The notes below the pieces were generated by a model. The model was not told where the DNA came from and searched no databases. It saw only the letters and a program-made list of their open reading frames with translations. This document shows, one piece after another, positions 1 to 11,518 of a DNA stretch of 64,000 bases. Position 1 is the first letter of the stretch. Each line of letters opens with the position of its first letter. Made by a program: the position numbers and the translations under genes. Source of the stretch: Liolophura sinensis (lineage: Eukaryota > Mollusca > Polyplacophora > Chitonida > Chitonidae); contig NC_088296.1 in assembly GCF_032854445.1 (NCBI RefSeq), forward strand, positions 27,833,064 through 27,897,063. Reading direction: 5' to 3'.

Positions 1-858
1 CTGTTAGCAGCCCTGTTTATTATCTGTATAAGGGACATCATTGGAAGGTACATATACATACTGTCAGCAGCCCTGTTTATTATCTGTGTAAGGGACATCA
101 TGAGAAGGTACATATACGTACTGTTAGCAGCCCCGTTTATTATCTGTGTAACGACCATCATGGGAAGGTACATATATGTACTGTTAGCAGCCCAGTTTAT
201 TATCTGTGTAACAGACATCATGGGAAGGTACATAGACATACTGTTAGCAGCCCTGTTTGTTGTCTGTGTAACGGACATCATGGGAAGGTACATATACGTA
301 CTGTTAGCTGCCCTGTTTATTATATGTGTAACGGACATCATGGGAAGATACATATGCGTACTGTTAGCAGCCCCGTTTATTATTTGTGTAACGGACATCA
401 TGGGAAGGTACATATATGTACTGTTAGCAGCCCTGTTTATTATCTGTGTAGGGACATCATGGGAAGGTACATATATGTACTGTTAGCAGCCCTGTTTATT
501 ATCTGTGTAAGGGACATCATGGGAAGGTATATATATGTACTGTTAGCAGCCCTGTTTATTGCCTGTGTAAGGGTCATCAAGGGAAGGTGCATATACGTAC
601 TGTTAGCAGCCCCATTTATTATCTGTGTAAGAGGCATCATGGGAAGGTACATATACATACTGTTAGCAGCCCTGTTTATTATCTGTGTAAGAGACATCAT
701 GGGAAGGTACATATACGTACTGTTAGCAGACCTGTTTATTATCTGTGTAAGAGACATCATGGGAAGGTACATATACGTACTGTTAGCAGCCCTGTTTATT
801 ATCTGTTTAAGGGACATCATGGGAAGGTACAAATACGTACTGTTAGCAGCCCTGTTTC
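1..858. repeat. 60-bp minisatellite, about 14 copies
   Basis: A 60-bp unit beginning CTGTTAGCAGCCCTGTTTAT repeats without spacers from the window edge, so the array probably starts further left. Copies differ by scattered substitutions. The eighth copy (from 421) lacks one A, which shifts the phase. Because 60 is a multiple of 3, several frames stay open on both strands (for example a repeated GRYIYVLLAA peptide on plus). These frames are explained by the repeat and I do not call a gene. The next 250 bases (859-1108) look like ordinary single-copy sequence. Confidence 0.95.
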
Positions 859-1108
859 ACCACTAAAATCTTCACTCAGCTGAGAGTTCTTCACAGAAAG
901 CTGTTCAGGATTCTTCATAGGTCCTCTGAAAAGCAAGTCAGATGTATAATATACATGTACATCAGAGAACTCAATTGTTCACTGAATCACATGTACCTAG
1001 CATTAATGACTGCACTTTGTTAAATACCTTCAACCCATGCTCGGCAGGACAATAATATTAAATATAAACATCAGTGCTGGCAGGTTATTTTACACTGTGG
1101 TCTAGCAT

Positions 1109-1455
1109 ACCTGTACTTCATCTCTACATGTGTTATCAGCCAAACATACCTGTACTTCATCTTTACATGTGTCATCAGCCAGTCATACCTGTACTTCATC
1201 TCTACATGTGTTATCAACCACACATACCTGTACTTCATCTCTACATGTGTTATCAGCCAGACAAACCTGTACTTCATCTCTACGTGTGTTATCAGCCTGA
1301 CATACCTGCACTTCATCTCCATGTGTTATCAGCCAGACAAACCTGTACTTCATCTCTACATGTGTTATCAGCCAGACATGCCTGTACTTCATCTCTACAT
1401 GTGCTATCAGCCAGACATACCTGTACTTCATCTCTAGATGTGTTATCAGCCAGGA
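1109..1455. repeat. 39-bp minisatellite, about 9 copies
   Basis: The unit is ACCTGTACTTCATCTCTACA followed by TGTGTTATCAGCCAGACAT. The copies are contiguous, with a few substitutions and one or two short deletions. The open frames on both strands follow from the 39-bp period. Confidence 0.93.
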
Positions 1456-1526
1456 TTATGGGGTCATCAACTGATCCCAGTTTTGTGAAAAACCACAGTG
1501 TTAATGAATATGCCTGACAAACATCC

Positions 1527-2971
1527 TAATGTCAGACCCAAGCTAAGCCACACATACATGTAGCAGGAGCAAGATTCACACACAAGATGTCCTCCTGATG
1601 TCAGACCCAAGCTGAGCTAAGCCACACATACATGTAGCAGGAGCAAGATTCACACACAAGATGTCCTCCTGATGTCAGACCCAAGCTGAGCTGAGCCACA
1701 CATACATGTAGCAGGAGCAAGATTCACACACAAGATCTCCTCCTGATGTCAGGCCCAAACTAAGCCACACATACATGTAGCAGGAGCAAGATTCACACAC
1801 AAGATCTCCTCCTGATGTCAGACCCAAGCTAAGCCACACATACATGTAGCAGGGGCAAGATTCACACACAAGATCTCCTCCTGATGTCAGACCCAAGCTG
1901 AGCTAAGCCACACATACATGTAGCAGGGGCAAGATTCACACACTAGATCTCCTCCTGATGTCAGACCCAAGCTGAGCTAAGCCACACATACATGTAGCAG
2001 GAGCAAGATTCACACACAAGATGTCCTCCTGATGTCAGACCCAAGCTGAGCCACACATACATGTAGCAGGAGCAAGATTCACACACAAGATGTCCTCCTG
2101 ATGTCAGACCCAAGCTGAGCTGAGCCACACATACATGTAGCAGGAGCAAGATTCACACACAAGATGTCCTCCTGATGTCAGACCCAAGCTGAGCTAAGCC
2201 ACACATACATGTAGCAGGAGCAAGATTCACACACAAGATGTCCTCCTGATGTCAGACCCAAGCTGAGCTGAGCCACACATACATGTAGCAGGAGCAAGAT
2301 TCACACACAACATCTCCTCCTGATGTCAGACCCAAGCTCAGCCACACATACATGTAGCAGGAGCAAGATTCACACACAAGATGTCCTCCTGATGTCAGAC
2401 CCAAGCTGAGCTGAGCCACACATACATGTAGCAGGAGCAAGATTCACACACAAGATGTCCTCCTTATGTCAGACCCAAGCTGAGCTAAGCCACACATACA
2501 TGTAGCAGGAGCAAGATTCACACACAAGATGTCCTCCTGATGTCAGACCCAAGCTGAGCTGAGCCACACATACATGTAGCAGGAGCAAGATTCACACACA
2601 AGATGTCCTCCTGATGTCAGACCCAAGCTGAGCTAAGCCACACATACATGTAGGAGGAGCAAGATTCACACACAAGATGTCCTCCTGATGTCAGACCCAA
2701 GCTAAGCCACACATACATGTAGCAGGAGCAAGATTCACACACAAGATGTCCTCCTGATGTAAGACCCAAGCTAAGCCACACATACATGTAGCAGGAGCAA
2801 GATTCACACACAAGATCTCCTCCTGATGTCAGACCCAAGCTGAGCTGAGCCACACACACATGTGGCAGGAGCAAGATTCACACACAAGATCTCCTCCTGA
2901 TATCAGACCCAAGCTGAGCTGAGCCACACACACATGCAGCAGGAGCAAGATTCACACACAAAATCTCCTTG
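1527..2971. repeat. 69/74-bp minisatellite, about 20 copies
   Basis: The unit starts GATGTCAGACCCAAGCTGAG and ends with CACACACAAGATGTCCTCCT. It exists in a 74-bp form with GAGCT after AAGCT and a 69-bp form without it. Long units further split into GCTGAGCTAAGCC and GCTGAGCTGAGCC types, and these often alternate, which suggests duplication of unit pairs. Every unit carries ACATACATGTAG or a close variant. The array lies 3' of mannosidase exon E6 (minus strand), so it is probably intronic. Confidence 0.93.
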
Positions 2972-3249
2972 GTCAAAACACACAACCATTCGCTGGCTGC
3001 TGGCAGGTCTTTCCATGCACAGCAAGAGGTCATGGACACACTTAGCCAGGAGTAAATGTAACCTGTAATCAGGGGGAGTAACTCCTCCAATATTGTCATG
3101 GAAGCAGCTTGACTGAAGTACTCAGTATGGGTGTCTCACCAAGCTATGCCAGTAGAGTGTATTTAAAGTCAATATCCATCAGAATTAAGACACTAGTAAA
3201 CTGCCCTCCACATGTACATGCCTCAAATTCAAGTACATCATGAAAAGAC

Positions 3250-3440
3250 CAACCAATCATTATTACATTTTGGCGTAAGACACCAATCATTCATTATGGC
3301 ATTTTGGCGTAAAACACCAATCAATTATTATGACATTTGGCATAAGACACCAATCAATCATTATGACATTTATCGTAAGACACCAATCAATCATTATGAC
3401 AGTTTGGCGTGAAACACCAATCAATCATTATGACATTTTA
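3250..3440. repeat. About 35-bp repeat derived from a SINE tail, 5 copies
   Basis: Each unit contains GGCGTAAGACACCAATCA or GGCGTAAAACACCAATCA, then ATCATTATGACATTT. The first part is the 3' end of the SINE family seen complete at 15949-16205 (TACGGCGTAAAACACCAATC). The array is therefore best read as local amplification of a SINE 3' end. Confidence 0.8.
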
Positions 3441-3498
3441 TGAGATAAACATCTAAGGGATGAAGCTGGCTCAGATGGTGAAGCTGGTGAAGTCTTAC

Positions 3499-3635
3499 TG
3501 CTGAGATGTTCCTGGTGTGCCATGGTTATAAATGGTGAGGTAGGACAGCTTGTTCTGAGGGTTGGATCCCTCTGGCACTGTCTGGATGATGTCCCGGGAG
3601 ATGCCCAGGGCAGGGACTGTTACTATGAAAGACAC
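3499..3635 (-). CDS. MAN2A: MAN2A exon E6 (start of the C-terminal beta-sandwich region)
   Basis: Reads VSFIVTVPALGISRDIIQ and then TVPEGSNPQNKLSYLTIYNH before a donor CAGCA|GTAAGA. It matches the ISFRAHIPPLGLKVYKI stretch of vertebrate MAN2A1. The chosen acceptor is GTTTAGTAACAG|GTG at 3636; a second AG in the same frame (TTTCATAG, exon from 3622) would drop four or so residues. The frame meets TAA just past the donor, so an unspliced read would stop. The exon lies about 60 bp from the 35-bp array on one side and about 45 bp from the 50-bp array on the other. Confidence 0.72.
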
Positions 3636-3674
3636 CTGTTACTAAACACAAATACAGAGAATGCAATTAGACTG

Positions 3675-4590
3675 ATTTGATATGATTGGCAGTTGGTACA
3701 GTACAGGTGTAGATCTGAAATCTATGTCATTATGATTGGCAGCTGAATGAGTACAGGTGTAGATCTGAAATCTTTGTTATAATGATTGGCAGCTCGTACA
3801 GTACAGGTGTAGATCTGAAATCTTTGTTATAATGATTGGCAGCTCGTACAGTACAGGTGTAGATCTGAAATCTATGTCATAATGATTGGCAGCTGGATCA
3901 GTACAGGTGTAGATCTGAAATCTTTGTTATAATGATTGGCAGCTCATACAGTACAGGTGCAGATCTGAAATCTTTGTTATAATGATTGGCAGCTGGTTCA
4001 GTACAGGTGTAGATCTAAAATCTTTGTTATAATGATTGGCAGCTGGTTCAGTACAGGTGTAGATCTAAAATCTTTGTTATAATGATTGGCAGCTTGTACA
4101 TTACAGGTGTAGATCTGAATTCTTTGTTATAATGATTGGCAGCTCGTACAGTACAGGTGTATATCTAAAATCTTTGTTATAATGATTGGCAGCTCGTACA
4201 GTACAGGTGTAGATCTGAAATCTATGTCATAATGATTGGCAGCTGGATCAGTACAGGTGTAGATCTGAAATCTTTGTTATAATGATTGGCAGCTCATACA
4301 GTACAGGTGCAGATCTGAAATCTTTGTTATAATGATTGGCAGCTGGTTCAGTACAGGTGTAGATCTAAAATCTTTGTTATAATGATTGGCAGCTTGTACA
4401 TTACAGGTGTAGATCTGAATTCTTTGTTATAATGATTGGCAGCTCGTACAGTACAGGTGTATATCTAAAATCTTTGTTATAATGATTGGCAGCTCGTACA
4501 GTACAGATGTAGATCTGAAATCTTTGTTATAATGATTGGCAGCTCGTACAGTACAGGTACTGAAATCTTTATTATAATGATTGGCAGCTC
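3675..4590. repeat. 50-bp minisatellite with higher-order structure, about 18 copies
   Basis: The unit is AATGATTGGCAGCTCGTACA, GTACAGGTGTAGATCTGAAA, TCTTTGTTAT. Variants (GGATCA, CATACA with GTGC, GGTTCA, TGTACATTACAG, ATATCTAAAA) come in the same order from 3841 and again from 4191. The offset is 350 bp, or seven units; the second block has one GGTTCA unit fewer. The array sits in the intron between exons E5 and E6. Confidence 0.93.
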
Positions 4591-5337
4591 ATGTATAGAA
4601 GTCTTCAGGAACTAAATCTTTCCACAACCAATGGAATTGTGGCCTGCGTACTTCCGCCAGCATTGTATGTTTTTCTTGTTTCACCACTAACTTCTATCAA
4701 GCCTATTTTGCCTAAAACTAACCGTCCCCCCGATAACCATTAACACGTGGATGTGCAGGCAGATTGTTTTCTCTTTGCAAAAATAAGGAAATAAATTTAT
4801 TCCACACCGCATACTTCTCACTACAGCCACATCCTATGTTGTTGTTGTTTTGAACTCCTGTCAGTGTCAATAACTAACAACTAAGTGGAACCTGATTGGG
4901 CCATGGATCATGAATATTTATGAAGACAAGTTCAGGGCTTTGAAGTTGTTAATACAGCTCCATAAAACAAGGTAGATGATGTTGGACATTACTAGCTTGA
5001 TTAAATGAGGATGCTTAGGGGAGACCTGTCTGAACTTTGCACGTATTTGCTTCTGTCAGTATTGCAACTTTTTACGGTGTACTGTAATTCTTCAAACTTT
5101 TCGCATGTTTGCAAGGTGTTTACCCGAGCACATTCTGAAGGCATCATTCTGTGTAGATAAAGTTATACTTTCTTTGAAGCCCTGAAAGTGGTTGGTCCAA
5201 TGAATGTAGTGTTGTCTCCAAAATCAGATTAAAAATGAGCATTAATTGGGGAAGAATTAGGGTCACATAAAAATGCCACATGATTAAAAGTTAAGGTGAA
5301 TCACAAATATGTTTTGGCTACGATTGATACAGTCAAG
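4591..5337. other. Intronic stretch, nothing recognised
   Basis: Searched on the minus strand for the missing mannosidase exon (YNPL, SAVW region) and found no convincing open frame with splice borders. Confidence 0.5.
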
Positions 5338-5466
5338 TACCAGAGGCCGCTTTCATGAAGCTCACTTAGCTACATGTAAGTAAGCCCTTAACTACCATGG
5401 TACCGTATGTTGCAGAGATAAGGGCTGCTGAACACTAAGTAAGCTTCATGAAACTGGCCACTGATG
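5338..5466. repeat. Foldback (palindromic) element
   Basis: The left end CAGAGGCCGCTTTCATGAAG and the reverse complement of the right end, CAGTGGCCAGTTTCATGAAG, match over about 30 bases (through GCTCACTTAG / GCTTACTTAG). The middle holds a second complementary pair, AAGCCCTTA and TAAGGGCT. The form is a short non-autonomous inverted-repeat element with no coding capacity. Confidence 0.75.
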
Positions 5467-5943
5467 TGCTACAGTAAAGACAATTCACAATGTCTGATCA
5501 TTTCAGGTTGTCACATCATCGGTCACTAGGTTGCAATGTCACACTCTGTCACCATCACCTATACAAGGCCATGTTCCTTACAACAATCACACTGGAGAGT
5601 AACTGTTACCTTTTGTATTACTGATGTTTTGTGCCGACACATACCCACAGGGGAGATAACTCCTTACACAATCAAGCTACAGCCGTCTTCTACAAGGCTC
5701 TGGTTTTAGATGGCACTAGCTGCATGTGGCAGTGCAAACTTGATATACATGTATCTTATCAAATCCAAACGAACTTCTTGTTCAAGTTCACCAGTTTAAC
5801 AAACACTGAACAAAGACTTCAAACTAGCCCTGGTCAGCAGAGTTGAGGAGTGTGAGGTATATGCCATGTTTAGCCCAGCACAACTTTGAGATCACAGACA
5901 GGGGAGGATAACTCCTCAGTAGGTGCATGTAGCATGTACTTAC

Positions 5944-6011
5944 TGTGGCTGGTTACTCAATCGCAGAACTATCTTCTCTGGCATTGAATCATGGGACATT
6001 CTGTATTCATC
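5944..6011 (-). CDS. MAN2A: MAN2A exon E5
   Basis: A 68-bp exon between TTGTTTTAG and the donor CCACA|GTAAGT. It starts in phase 0, as E4 requires, and reads DEYRMSHDSMPEKIVLRLSN then QPQ. It corresponds to the SQDSLPQKNIIRLSAEPR stretch of vertebrate MAN2A1. It ends after two bases of a codon, so the next exon must start with one completing base; that exon was not found. Confidence 0.75.
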
Positions 6012-6249
6012 CTAAAACAATACAATTAAACACAAATTTACACTCTATAATACAATCTGAATGTGTAAATTGTATATTTTCTTTTATCTCATTTAACTGT
6101 ATCCTTCCGCAACAAATTTGAGGAGAGTGGATTTCTCTCCACACTGTACATTCTGACATTGTCTGAAAATGTTCTGACCATGATGTACATATACAAACTC
6201 TCCAACACACATTCAGGGCCAAGTAGCTGTTTGACTAAAGTGTCTTACG

Positions 6250-6345
6250 AGGTTTTTTTTTTTTTTTTTTGATTGGTGTTTTACGTCACTCTCCAGAATA
6301 TTTCACTTATACCATGGCGGCCAGCATTATGGTGGGAAGAGACTC
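6250..6345 (-). mobile_element. 5'-truncated SINE-1 copy
   Basis: A run of T followed by GATTGGTGTTTTACGTCACT and GAATATTTCACTTATACC, then GGCCAGCATTATGGTGGGA. This is the 3' third of the SINE seen complete at 15949-16205, in reverse orientation. Confidence 0.85.
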
Positions 6346-6372
6346 TTAAGAGTTTAATACGCTCATGTACTG

Positions 6373-6485
6373 AGCTTTACGCTGGACTATGTCGTTCTTT
6401 GTTATGTATTAGCTTTACGTTGGACTATGTCCTGCTTAGCTATGTATTAGTTTTACGTTGGACTACGCTGTGCTTCGCTATGTAA
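6373..6485. repeat. About 39-bp repeat, 3 copies
   Basis: Three diverged units of TAGCTTTACGTTGGACTATG, TCCTGCTTAGCTATGTAT. It directly follows the SINE fragment. From 6490 to 7587 I see no further feature. Confidence 0.75.
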
Positions 6486-7587
6486 GTACTTGAATAAAAA
6501 TTGTTCAAGGCTTTACAATTAATAAAGGATTAGCCAATCAGCAAACCACCTGGTGTTTAACATTTAACACACATCACAGAGTGACCGACTGACAGCGCAC
6601 TATTTACAGTGTAATGACCACAAACAGGCCTATCATTCTCTCCTACACAACAATCCGTACCCTGGCATAACTAATTCACGGCAGTTTAGTTTTCAGCTCG
6701 CATTCTGATTCGAAATCTACAATAGCATTACATGCATACTTTGGTACAAACAAACTGTGGTATTTAGCTCCTATTTGCATAATGCAAAAAGCATAAATAC
6801 TCTGATAAAAAAACTGAGAAGTCGCATATTTGACGTTCCAATATTTCGACAAAATTGAATGTCATCTTCAGGATAGGTAAAGTCACACAAGTAGCTGGGA
6901 GATATACACAGTAGAAGGCTCAGAAGGATTAGATTGAGGAATGGTTTAGTGGATGTAGCCAGTGAAAAGAGTGATAAGTATCTATGCGGTAGCATTCCGC
7001 TGAGTTTATTGGTGGATAACGTGTTTTTAGTTCCTATTCGCTGTTTCGCGATGTTGATTTCAGCTCGGGTATCACAACTTCATATTTACTTCATGCAGAA
7101 ATCTACATTTCAACCAGGGTTTGGGAACAGAACAAATGATATCCCACCAGCTAAACATCCAGGAAACTGATACATCCACCACGTCAGCAGTACTGGTGCT
7201 ACAGGGTTCATAGCAGCACCCATTTTATTTGCCGTCATTTATGAATGGCTGTACATGGGAAGATCTGTCAGCAGCCTGCGGATGGTCTTTGCTTTTTCGT
7301 AAAAGTGAAATAATCTTGAGAATCTCGCATCAAATAAAAAAATCAATCATTTATTAATGTTCTACTTGCAATGGCTGTGTTTTGATATATGCTGGATGGA
7401 CAAAAAGAAAAATTTGACCGAGCTGTTTTTCCTCGCACTTCATGATATGAAGTGAGATTATTTTGAGGTATTTTTTGACTGGTCAAATGCATCTGACATA
7501 TCACCTCTATCTTTATCCTTCAATGATTAAATATTTCGACTGAGAGGTCAACCATTTATCCCACCTGTTTTCACTCCTCAAACTTAC

Positions 7588-7702
7588 AATGTTAAATACA
7601 GACATTAATTCCTGATAGGAGTAGCTTTTCCTGTCGGACACCATGAGTAAATAGGCACACTCCACAATCATCCTCTTTAAATCCATGATGGCTTTCAACA
7701 AC
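7588..7702 (-). CDS. MAN2A: MAN2A exon E4
   Basis: A 115-bp exon with acceptor (T)nCAG|G and donor AACATT|GTAAGT. The first base completes a Lys codon with the AA left by E3, giving ...DCGKK|LLKAIMDLKRM. It continues IVECAYLLMVSDRKSYSYQE. It matches YGTRLFHSLMVLEKII and the following segment of vertebrate MAN2A1. Borders and phase agree with both neighbours. Confidence 0.85.
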
Positions 7703-8079
7703 CTGAAAAAAAAAAAACAACAAACAAACAAACAAGCAATAAGTCATCATCAAGAATATGAAAGAGGTACTCATGTGGAGGAACCACAGACAAAGAAAAC
7801 AAGAAAGCATGCATGATCACACAGATGGATGGAAAAAGTGATCACAAACTGTCCTAATTAGGACAGGGATAAAATCAATCCAAATGTGGGAATATTTTCC
7901 CGTATCGGTGTATCAATCATCAGTCTGGCATTAACTGGTCAGTCTGGTACGTGTGGGCAAGAGACCACACCTCATCTGAGCGAGACATAACTGGGTTTGA
8001 GTCTGACACCTCATGTGATGATGACTTTACCTCTCTGTCCATCTCTCATAATATTCATACTTGTATATAATTGATATAT

Positions 8080-8170
8080 TTATTTGTTGGTGTTTCAAAC
8101 TGAACTTCAGAATATTTCATTTGTAAGATAGTGATCAGCTTTATAGGTGACAAAAACCTCACTATAAACA
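8080..8170. repeat. Possible strongly diverged SINE-1 3' end
   Basis: GTTGGTGTTTCAAACTGAAC followed by CAGAATATTTCATTTGTAAG resembles the reverse complement of the SINE-1 3' end, but many positions differ. Confidence 0.35.
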
Positions 8171-8387
8171 AGTAACAAGCTGTAGCTGAAACAAAAGAAG
8201 CTAGCTAGATTTGAACCATCAACCTCACTGGTGAAGAGAATAGCTTCATTAACTCTGTTCTCAATTTTGGAAAACTCTTGTCACAAGATTATACACTATA
8301 AACAAAAAATAAGCAGATAATTACACTGTTCTGCTCCCCAATTGCTTCAGCCAGAAAGGCCATACTACATGTACATGTAACACTCAC

Positions 8388-8570
8388 TTTTTCCCACAGT
8401 CCACCACCACAAAGTCCTTGGCAGTGCCAGTAATTCCATCATGATGTTGGTACAGCCCCAAACTTCTGCGAGCAGACACCAAGTTCTTCATCATAGGTTC
8501 TGACGGGAAACTGTTCACACCAAATTGACAAACATATGCCATGGCTAAGGCAAAGGCAATTTCTCCAGCT
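8388..8570 (-). CDS. MAN2A: MAN2A exon E3 (catalytic domain, QHHD zinc-site motif)
   Basis: A 183-bp exon from TTTTTTCAG| to GGGAAAAA|GTGAGT. It reads AGEIAFALAMAYVCQFGVNS, then a segment ending SARRSLGLYQHHDGITGTAK and DFVVVDCGK. In Drosophila Golgi mannosidase II the His of the QHHD motif (His471) is a zinc ligand and the next Asp lies in the active site; both are kept here. One base at the start and two at the end fit E2 and E4. This is the strongest single piece of evidence for the gene identity. Confidence 0.93.
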
Positions 8571-9779
8571 CTGAAAAAATAGACAGTTTATTTCCTTTTC
8601 ACCCACTCATTCATTTTTGAGAAAAGTTTTTATGAGAAGTTTTTTAAGAATCACAACTGCTCATAATAAAGCTGCTTGCTAGCACAAGGCATTCTATAAT
8701 GTAGTCTGGTCCCCTGACATATCCTGCGTACCTTGAATGTGACATCAGGTACATCACAAAGCTATCTGCATTACGATTGGTCACTTATATATAGTACAAC
8801 GTTTGCAGCGGTGGAAGCCTATCAACAAAGTATGGTGTATAAAGTGTTGCTGCGTTGTGTTAATGCTGGAATTTGATGTGACAATCTACAACTCCACTGT
8901 GGCGCCAAAAGATACGCACAGTAACGGTTACCTATCGGAAACAACGACCTGACCTTAGTGATGACGTCACTGCAGCAGATGTGGTGCGGAGAATTTGTAC
9001 TGTGCCTGCCCCTACATCAGAAGCAATTGGCGCCATCTGACGTCACGGGGAGGGAAACAGCCAATCTATAATGCGGACGTACCTCATCTACCTCAGGGCT
9101 ATACAACAGTCAAATTTATTTTTTTGAATTTTTTTTTTGGTTTAACAGCATACTCACGAGGTTTCCTTTTATAAGATGACAGTCAGTTTAATGGATGAAG
9201 CAAACCAGCTACAAGATGTCACATGTAAAGATGAACTTTTTCATGTGTGATGTACAGACACACAACATATTGGTCGCTGAAAAGTGCTCATTAACAAAGG
9301 TTGAACTGCACAAACTGCCACACAGGTGGCGTCACAAGCTTATCTTCCTCAAGGCCCAAGAGCAGTGTTGGGAGAGAACTGTAGACATTCCTCTCAAAGG
9401 CCAAGACTGCATTCACACCCAATACACATGGATGCTAATATACATGGGTGCTAGGCAGTTTCTGTGTTCCCAAGGTCAAATACACGATGAATTTATGCAA
9501 ATTAGAATTCAACACTGTTCCATGTAAATGTAGCTGTATGATCTTTGTTTTCTCTTTGACAGCAAAGGGGAGATAACTCCTAGATCATGTATGTTATGAC
9601 AAACTATACTGCACTTTAACACACAGGTGTATATTTATATACATCCAACACATCCAACTATAATATCCATCTCTTTATCTATTCAGGCAAACAAGCTGTA
9701 GACACACTGCTTTGTCTAAACACCAGACGTTTCCCCTCTTCCCAACCCAGAACTGTTTACTTTCTTTTATTCTTCAATA
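8571..9779. other. Intron between E3 and E2, nothing recognised outside the repeat
   Basis: The open frame at 9195-9527 (110 codons, plus) has no recognisable motif or splice context and looks like chance. Confidence 0.5.
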
Positions 9780-10388
9780 AATGCAGTCCGGTTTCATGCC
9801 TTTACTTATTCATTCAATAAGCAGTCAGGTTTCATTCATTCACTCATTCAATAAGAAGTCAGGCTTCATTCATTCACTCAGTCAATAAGCAGTCAGGTTT
9901 CATTCTTTCATTCATTCATTCATTCAATAAGCAGTCAGGCTTCATTCATTCACCCATTCAATAAGAAGTCAGGCTTCATTCATTCATTCATTCATTCTAT
10001 AAGCAGTCAGGTTTCATTCAGTCATTCATTCATTCAATAAGCAGTCAGGTTTCATTCATTCATTCATTCAATAAGCAGTCAGGTTTCATTCATTCACTCA
10101 TTCAATAAGCAGTCATGTTTCATTCATTCATTCATTCATTCATTCAATAAGCAGTCAGGTTTCATTCAGTCATTCATTCATTCAATAAGCAGTCAGGTTT
10201 CATTCATTCATTCATTCAATAAGCAGTCAGGTTTCATTCATTCACTCATTCAATAAGCAGTCAGGTTTCATTCATTCATTCTATAAGCAGTCAGGTTTCA
10301 TTCACTCATTCAATAAGCAGTCAGGTTTCATTCATTCATTCAATAAGCAGTCAGGTTTCATTCAATCATTCATTCATTCAATAAGCGG
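9780..10388. repeat. Compound repeat: (CATT)n plus AATAAGCAGTCAGGTTT
   Basis: About 14-15 units join a short CATTCATTCATT microsatellite of variable length to the constant core CAATAAGCAGTCAGGTTTCA. Unit length varies by multiples of 4 because of the tetranucleotide part. Intronic in MAN2A. Confidence 0.92.
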
Positions 10389-10709
10389 CAGGAAATGTCC
10401 TGCACAAAAATATCATTTTGACTGGGTTGACTGACAGGACAAAATTGCCAAATAACACTAACTTTTTTCAGAATGTAAAAAGCTGGAAGATATCATCATA
10501 TCATGCACCAGTTTAAAAATCATTTCCAGGCCTACAGTACAACTGTTATCTTATGCCACACGAATCCAGAATACTTCAACACTATATCAGCCACAATGTT
10601 CTTACATGCAGGAAACCGAGAGGAAACCATCACACCAAGCCGTACCTGTCTTCTGAAGAGAGCACGCATTATACACATCATTTAAACAATTTGTACACAG
10701 ACACATCAC

Positions 10710-10917
10710 CTCACATGGTATTCCGTGATCCTGTCTAGACTTTTGTAGAAGGGGCGCAAGGTGAAATACCGACTCCAGTAGTGGTCCTCGTGATCAGAAT
10801 ATCTAAAGAAATCCCCGCTCAGCACCGCGTAGTCCTTGAGCAAAAATTGTGTTCAGGTTCGAGCTGAGATCTCTGTTCCACAGCATTGAAAAAGTCCTTC
10901 AGGGTACCAAATTGCAG
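10710..10917 (-). CDS. MAN2A: MAN2A exon E2 with a one-base frameshift
   Basis: The acceptor is CTATGTTCAG|CTG and the donor CATGTGAG|GTGATG. The first part reads [19 protein letters not shown] then EPEHNF; the second reads [20 protein letters not shown] then WSRYF and [16 protein letters not shown]. These parts match the MAN2A segments around IQFGTLSDFF and FPVLSGDFFTYADRDDHYW, including the Asp that serves as general acid. They lie in different frames: the first runs to TGA about 24 bases into the second. The exon is 208 bp, whereas E1 (ends phase 0) and E3 (needs two bases) require 209. The shift lies between 10833 and 10850, next to a T5 run on the minus strand (10842-10846). Confidence 0.88.
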
Positions 10918-10982
10918 CTGAACATAGAAAAAAGTCACCTGTGTCAAACTGAAACATTGATTGGGCTTCTAGGAGGACTGGA

Positions 10983-11518
10983 TGTTCCATTCATCAGGTG
11001 TGTCATATCAGAGGTCCACTATACAACAAAGGACTTACCTCAGCATTTAACTCTGCTCTAGCATTGGTATGATCAAACAGCCTCTGGTAGTTGTTGAACT
11101 GGTTGTCCCATTCATCGGGTTTGTCACATCTGAGGTCCTTATACAATGTATGACTTACCCCAGCATTTAACTCTGGTCTACCATTGATATGATCAAACAG
11201 CCTCTGGTAGTTGTTGAACTGGTTGTCCCATTCATCGGGTTTGTCACACCTGAGGTCCTTATACAATGTATGACTTACCCCAGCATTTAACTCTGGTCTA
11301 CCATTGATATGATCAAACAGCCTCTGGTAGTTGTTGAACTGGTTGTCCCATTTATCAGGTTTGTCATATCTGAGGTCCACTATACAATATATCTTACCTC
11401 AGCATTTAACTCTGAACTAGCACTGATATGAGCAAACAGCCTCTGGTAGTTGTTGAACTGGTTGTCCCATTTATCAGGTTTGTTATATTTGAGGTCCACT
11501 ATACAATATATAACTTAC
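10983..11518 (-). repeat. 120-bp tandem copies of the 3' part of MAN2A exon E1, inside the intron
   Basis: Four full units and one partial unit repeat the last 99 bases or so of E1 plus about 21 bases of intron. On minus each reads [20 protein letters not shown] and then [12 protein letters not shown] with variants. Each full unit still ends in a good donor (GAG or GGG|GTAAG). Three units are joined in one open frame (11380-11003) because 120 is a multiple of 3 and the linker GTAAGTCATACATTGTATAAG is in frame. Linkers of about 21 bp are too short to be spliced as introns. Reading through from the true exon reaches a stop after about 11 codons. Confidence 0.9.

Noticed and set aside
100-866. 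Open frames of 128, 180 and 130 codons in the 60-bp array
   Set aside because: The period is a multiple of 3, so any stop-free frame stays open; both strands and several frames are open alike.
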